Position numbers and translations under genes: made by a program. From Monoplex corrugatus (lineage: Eukaryota > Mollusca > Gastropoda > Littorinimorpha > Ranellidae), in contig JAPXFY010000026.1 in assembly GCA_030674185.1 (NCBI GenBank), positions 43,642,132-43,706,131 of the forward strand: a DNA stretch of 64,000 nucleotides, in the 5' to 3' direction. The notes under the pieces were generated by a model. That model saw only the letters and a program-made list of their open reading frames with translations, did not search any database and was not told the origin of the DNA. How positions within the stretch are numbered: the first letter of the stretch is position 1; every line of letters starts with the position of its first letter. Below, piece after piece: positions 60,920-64,000 of the stretch.

Positions 60920-61430
60920 TCAGCACGACTGCGCAAATCATATCAGGGTTATAACGGTTTCAAAAAATACACAATACTTCAACAGGAAAAAAAAGGAAAA
61001 GAAAATTAAGTACACGTGTCAATCCCTTTGCACACGTACACATAATCTAAGGAGAAGCCCCAGGCGTTGACCATTCCATTTATCACACAGGGGATTCAAA
61101 AACATACCTGAATAAAAACTGAAATATGAATGAGGCCTAAATTACTTTTTTTTTAAAAATGCTTCTACATACCTCATTTCCCTAGAGCCAAAAATGCATT
61201 TGATACATGTACCCAGTTATCGTTCATAAGAGAAAATACGTAAGACTTTATGGAACACATATAGACGAATGGACCAGCGAGGCAGAAAATGACAGGAAGA
61301 AATGACAGAAAGTAAAGGTACAAAGCAGAAACAAAGAGAGCAACATAAAAGAAAGGCAATTTCTAGCACAGAATTTCCTTCTATTTATACTAAAGAGCCC
61401 CCGCCATTCCCACAGGGGGAACCAGCCAGC
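60920..61430 (-). mobile_element. Interspersed repeat C, copy 4
   Basis: On the - strand: AACCCTGATATGATTTGCGC, GATAAATGGAATGGTCAACG, GGAAATTCTGTGCTAGAAAT, ending near CCCCCTGTGGGAATGGCGGG. It is collinear with copy 1. Confidence 0.78.
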
Positions 61431-61435
61431 TGGCA

Positions 61436-61635
61436 TTAACACTTTCACTCCCGCACCCTATCCATCAACTGCAAAAACTGCAAAAACTTCACCCTTTGAC
61501 TCCCTCACCCTATCTACCAGTTTCCTGCAGAAAAGCTGGCAGGTAGGATGAGAGTCAGAGGGTTAAGGTTTTGCTTTGTCGGCATGGTTGACAATGCGGG
61601 CTGCTGGTGGACAGGTTGCGGGATCAAAGGGTTAA
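61436..61635. mobile_element. piggyBac-type MITE, copy 2
   Basis: 200 bp bounded by TTAA on both sides: TTAACACTTTCACTCCCGCA at the left and GGGATCAAAGGGTTAA at the right. The internal GGCATGGTTGACAATGC matches copy 1 (27291-27306). It directly abuts repeat C copy 4. Confidence 0.78.
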
Positions 61636-61639
61636 AAAA

Positions 61640-61720
61640 AAACTGGACCGCCAGAGGGCTGAACCCACACACCCCACGTTCTCAGCATCGTGCTCAAACA
61701 AGTGAGCTAATGAGCCACTA
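61640..61720 (-). mobile_element. tRNA-derived SINE head
   Basis: On the - strand GGCTCATTAGCTCACTTGTT (box A) and GTGTGGGTTCAGCCCTCTGG (box B). The body is truncated. Confidence 0.6.
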
Positions 61721-62012
61721 AATAAACAAACACACCCACAAACAAACAAAATAATAACCCCTGCTTGACGTACAGGGTCGGTATGACCGAACAACTCAGC
61801 AAAGAAAGCAGTTTAAGTACCCAAAGTGGCACAATGACCGTGTGTTTTGACAACAAACCAACAGTTTTTCCGTTTCACGTTCCTGTTACAGGGCTGTTGA
61901 CGTCAGAACTGGAGTGGGAAAAACCCGCTTGGAAATCCCTGTGGAGAGATCAGCTGAGAATGTTGCTATAATTGATACCGCTTGAGTGTTGTTTAGACAG
62001 AGCAACAGTGGG

Positions 62013-62080
62013 TTTTTGTTTGTTTGGTTGGTTGGTTGGTTGGTTGGTTGATTGGTTGGTTGGTTGGTTGCTTGGTTGAC
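62013..62080. repeat. (GGTT)n microsatellite
   Basis: TTGGTTGGTTGG run. Confidence 0.95.
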
Positions 62081-62089
62081 TTTAACGTT

Positions 62090-62385
62090 CCAGATTTTTT
62101 CTCGAATGCTTGTTTTCACGTTTTGCCCACACTGTGCAGATGGTAATGTATCATAGTCTGCATCCTCCATAATCGATGAGTGTGCATGCTAGTTTTTTTT
62201 TTTTTTTTTTTTTTTTTTCATTCCCATAAGCCAGCCACTGACCTGACTTACGAGATCTTTAACATGTATATGTATTTGATATTTTGCATGCGTATACACA
62301 CAAAGTAAGTCTAGGTATGGTTCTTCATGTGGGACACAAGACTGATCCAGGAGGCACATGTCCTTCCACTGGTCTTGCGTGGGAA
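62090..62385 (-). mobile_element. SINE-B copy with internal poly(T)
   Basis: GCCCACACTGTGCAGATGGT, CATAGTCTGCATCCTCCATA, then a 27-T run (62192-62218), AAGCCAGCCACTGACCTGAC and GAGATCTTTAACATGTATAT. The SINE order is kept on both sides of the T run. Confidence 0.75.
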
Positions 62386-62394
62386 CGAGATACC

Positions 62395-62785
<391 letters not shown>

Positions 62786-62894
62786 TAGTTGATAATTTTT
62801 TTAAATATTTTTAATCATTCTTATATAGACGATTTTTTCATTGTCTGTTCAGAAAAGTACTGAGCACAACACGCGTTTCCCAAATCGGTGATAT

Positions 62895-63110
62895 ATGTGT
62901 CAGTCATACGGTCTCAATCCTGAATGGAACTATACAGCATGATGATTATCGTCCTCGTAATCACGACCTCCTCACAACATCGTGACAATTGTCCCAGATA
63001 CCGTGGCTCTTTAGCCATGGTCTGGCGTCACGTTCACTTTCGGTTTCCTCTGCCACTTCTGTGTCCGGATAAATTCGAACTGGGTGGGTCGTGGGTTCAT
63101 AGAATCAAAA
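62895..63110 (+). mobile_element. SINE-A 3' fragment
   Basis: CAGTCATACGGTCTCAATCC, GAATGGAACTATACAGCATG and ACAATTGTCCCAGATACCGT match 19577-19690. 63111-63550 holds CT-rich runs (63117-63185 and 63409-63432) and nothing else recognised. Confidence 0.65.
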
Positions 63111-63554
63111 GCTCTCTTCCTCTTCCTCCTTCTCCCCCTCCCCTCCCCTCCTCTCCTCTCTCTCTCTCTCTCCCTTCTTCCCTATCTCTCTGTCTCTGTT
63201 AAACCGGTTTATATGTTCCTATATTAATATTATTGAAGTTTGACTGCGGGTCCTGTACTGTAATTATTTCAAAATATTTGAAGTATGCATTATCCACGAA
63301 GGAATATGTATTATATTCTATGTTTATAAACTGTGTGTAATGTGTTCAGACCCCCTTCAAATGGGGCTTTTGCCTTACTGAATAAATTTCTGATTCTGAT
63401 TCCGATATTCTCTCTCTCTCTCTCTCTCTCTCCCCTCCACCCCCCACTCCTGTCTCATTTCCTCCGCGCCATTAGTGGCCACAAAATCTGGAACAAACTT
63501 TCACAGTGCCATAGGGATGATGACGATAGGGATGACAATCACGATGCTACGGAC

Positions 63555-63835
63555 TTCTGTCTATGATTGAGACTGGGTGAGAGGGCTGTACTCTGAACTT
63601 ACTATCATAGCATATCCTGGATTAACCCGGCTCAAAAGGTATAAACACGTGTTGGTCAGAAGGTTTGAGTAATACCCTAAATGACGCATCCAGAAATGGA
63701 TGAGACTCCACCGTGTAGTCCCAGTCTTACCAATGAGTCCATAGCATACACAGCACTGGGTAGGGGCTTGTAGTTGGTTGGAATGATTATAAATACACGT
63801 TTCTGCCATGTTCATCTGATCATAATTGTGTTGAC
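63555..63835 (-). mobile_element. SINE-A copy, head lost
   Basis: On the - strand GGACTCATTGGTAAGACTGG, GACTACACGGTGGAGTCTCA, then AGAGTACAGCCCTCTCACCC, in SINE-A order. It ends about 20 bp before the candidate exon. Confidence 0.7.
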
Positions 63836-63857
63836 AGTATTTCCTTATACCTTTCAG

Positions 63858-63905
63858 GTGATCTGTTTCCATTATCAATCCAGTGATGCCTCAGTGACCG
63901 AATGC
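63858..63905 (+). CDS. Candidate second coding exon, unknown protein
   Basis: The sequence TTATACCTTTCAG|GTG...TGC|GTAAGTATG pairs a pyrimidine-rich acceptor with a consensus donor 48 nt later. The 16 codons are open in phase 0 (VICFHYQSSDASVTEC), the phase left by the exon at 32349-32375. Read after that exon, the hydrophobic VICF would extend a signal peptide core, and the downstream SDA is a plausible signal-peptidase region ahead of a cysteine-containing mature part. The intron would be 31.5 kb, long but filled with repeats. Other exons could lie between, and such a short exon may arise by chance. No family is recognised. Confidence 0.35.
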
Positions 63906-63942
63906 GTAAGTATGAAGACGTCAGAGAAAGAGAGGACGTAGA

Positions 63943-64000
63943 GGGGGGGGGGGGTGAGTTACGTGCGCGCGCGGCGTGTGTGTGTGTGGTGTGTGTTCGT
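63943..64000. repeat. Poly(G), then GC/GT microsatellite at window edge
   Basis: A run of G at 63943-63953, then GCGCGCGC and GTGTGTGT cut by the end of the window. Confidence 0.9.

Overview
The window is metazoan nuclear DNA, and the repeat content points to a lophotrochozoan, most likely a gastropod mollusc. That is an inference from several tRNA-derived SINE families, short 5'-truncated non-LTR retrotransposons ending in simple repeats, and very heavy (AC)n, (AG)n, (ATC)n and (CATA)n microsatellites. There is no bacterial-type gene layout, no rRNA gene and no convincing free-standing tRNA gene. Nearly all long reading frames run through simple repeats and are not genes.

Layout. 1-930: SINE remnant and trinucleotide repeat. 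935-7917: a 7-kb satellite of 43-bp units with a higher-order duplication of about 2.2 kb. 8.1-13.8 kb: LINE and SINE fragments, a 75-bp minisatellite and a large GT/CT tract. 13.85-18.05 kb: a 38-bp minisatellite whose middle 3 kb is riddled with small deletions. 19.2-24.5 kb: SINEs, a 16-bp minisatellite that grew inside a SINE, and a 69-bp array of 15 almost identical units. 25-32 kb: interspersed repeats, a piggyBac-type MITE, and a 300-bp block repeated three times between AG tracts. 32.05-32.38 kb: the only convincing host-gene signal, a TATA box, an ATG-free leader and a nine-codon first exon with a strong splice donor. 32.5-47.1 kb: nested LINEs, including two copies of an L2/CR1-like element each interrupted by a second LINE family. 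47.6-51.7 kb: the longest retroelement, an I-like LINE with reverse transcriptase and RNase H, flanked on both sides by related simple repeats. 52-53.3 kb: a 1.2-kb (CATA)n field. 54-63.8 kb: more SINEs, a second I-like LINE also bounded by microsatellites, a 41-bp minisatellite that grew inside another SINE, and a second MITE. 63858-63905: a possible 16-codon exon in phase with the first exon.

How it fits together. Mobile elements appear to seed the tandem repeats. Three unrelated LINE families have 3' ends that run into simple repeats rather than poly(A), and at least three minisatellites are amplifications of an internal piece of a SINE or LINE. The likely host gene would run on the + strand from 32 kb past the right edge, which would make most of the right half one large repeat-filled intron. 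The protein is not identified. Family labels used here (SINE-A, -B, -E, -F; LINE-B; repeat C; repeat G) are local names given by comparing copies within the window.
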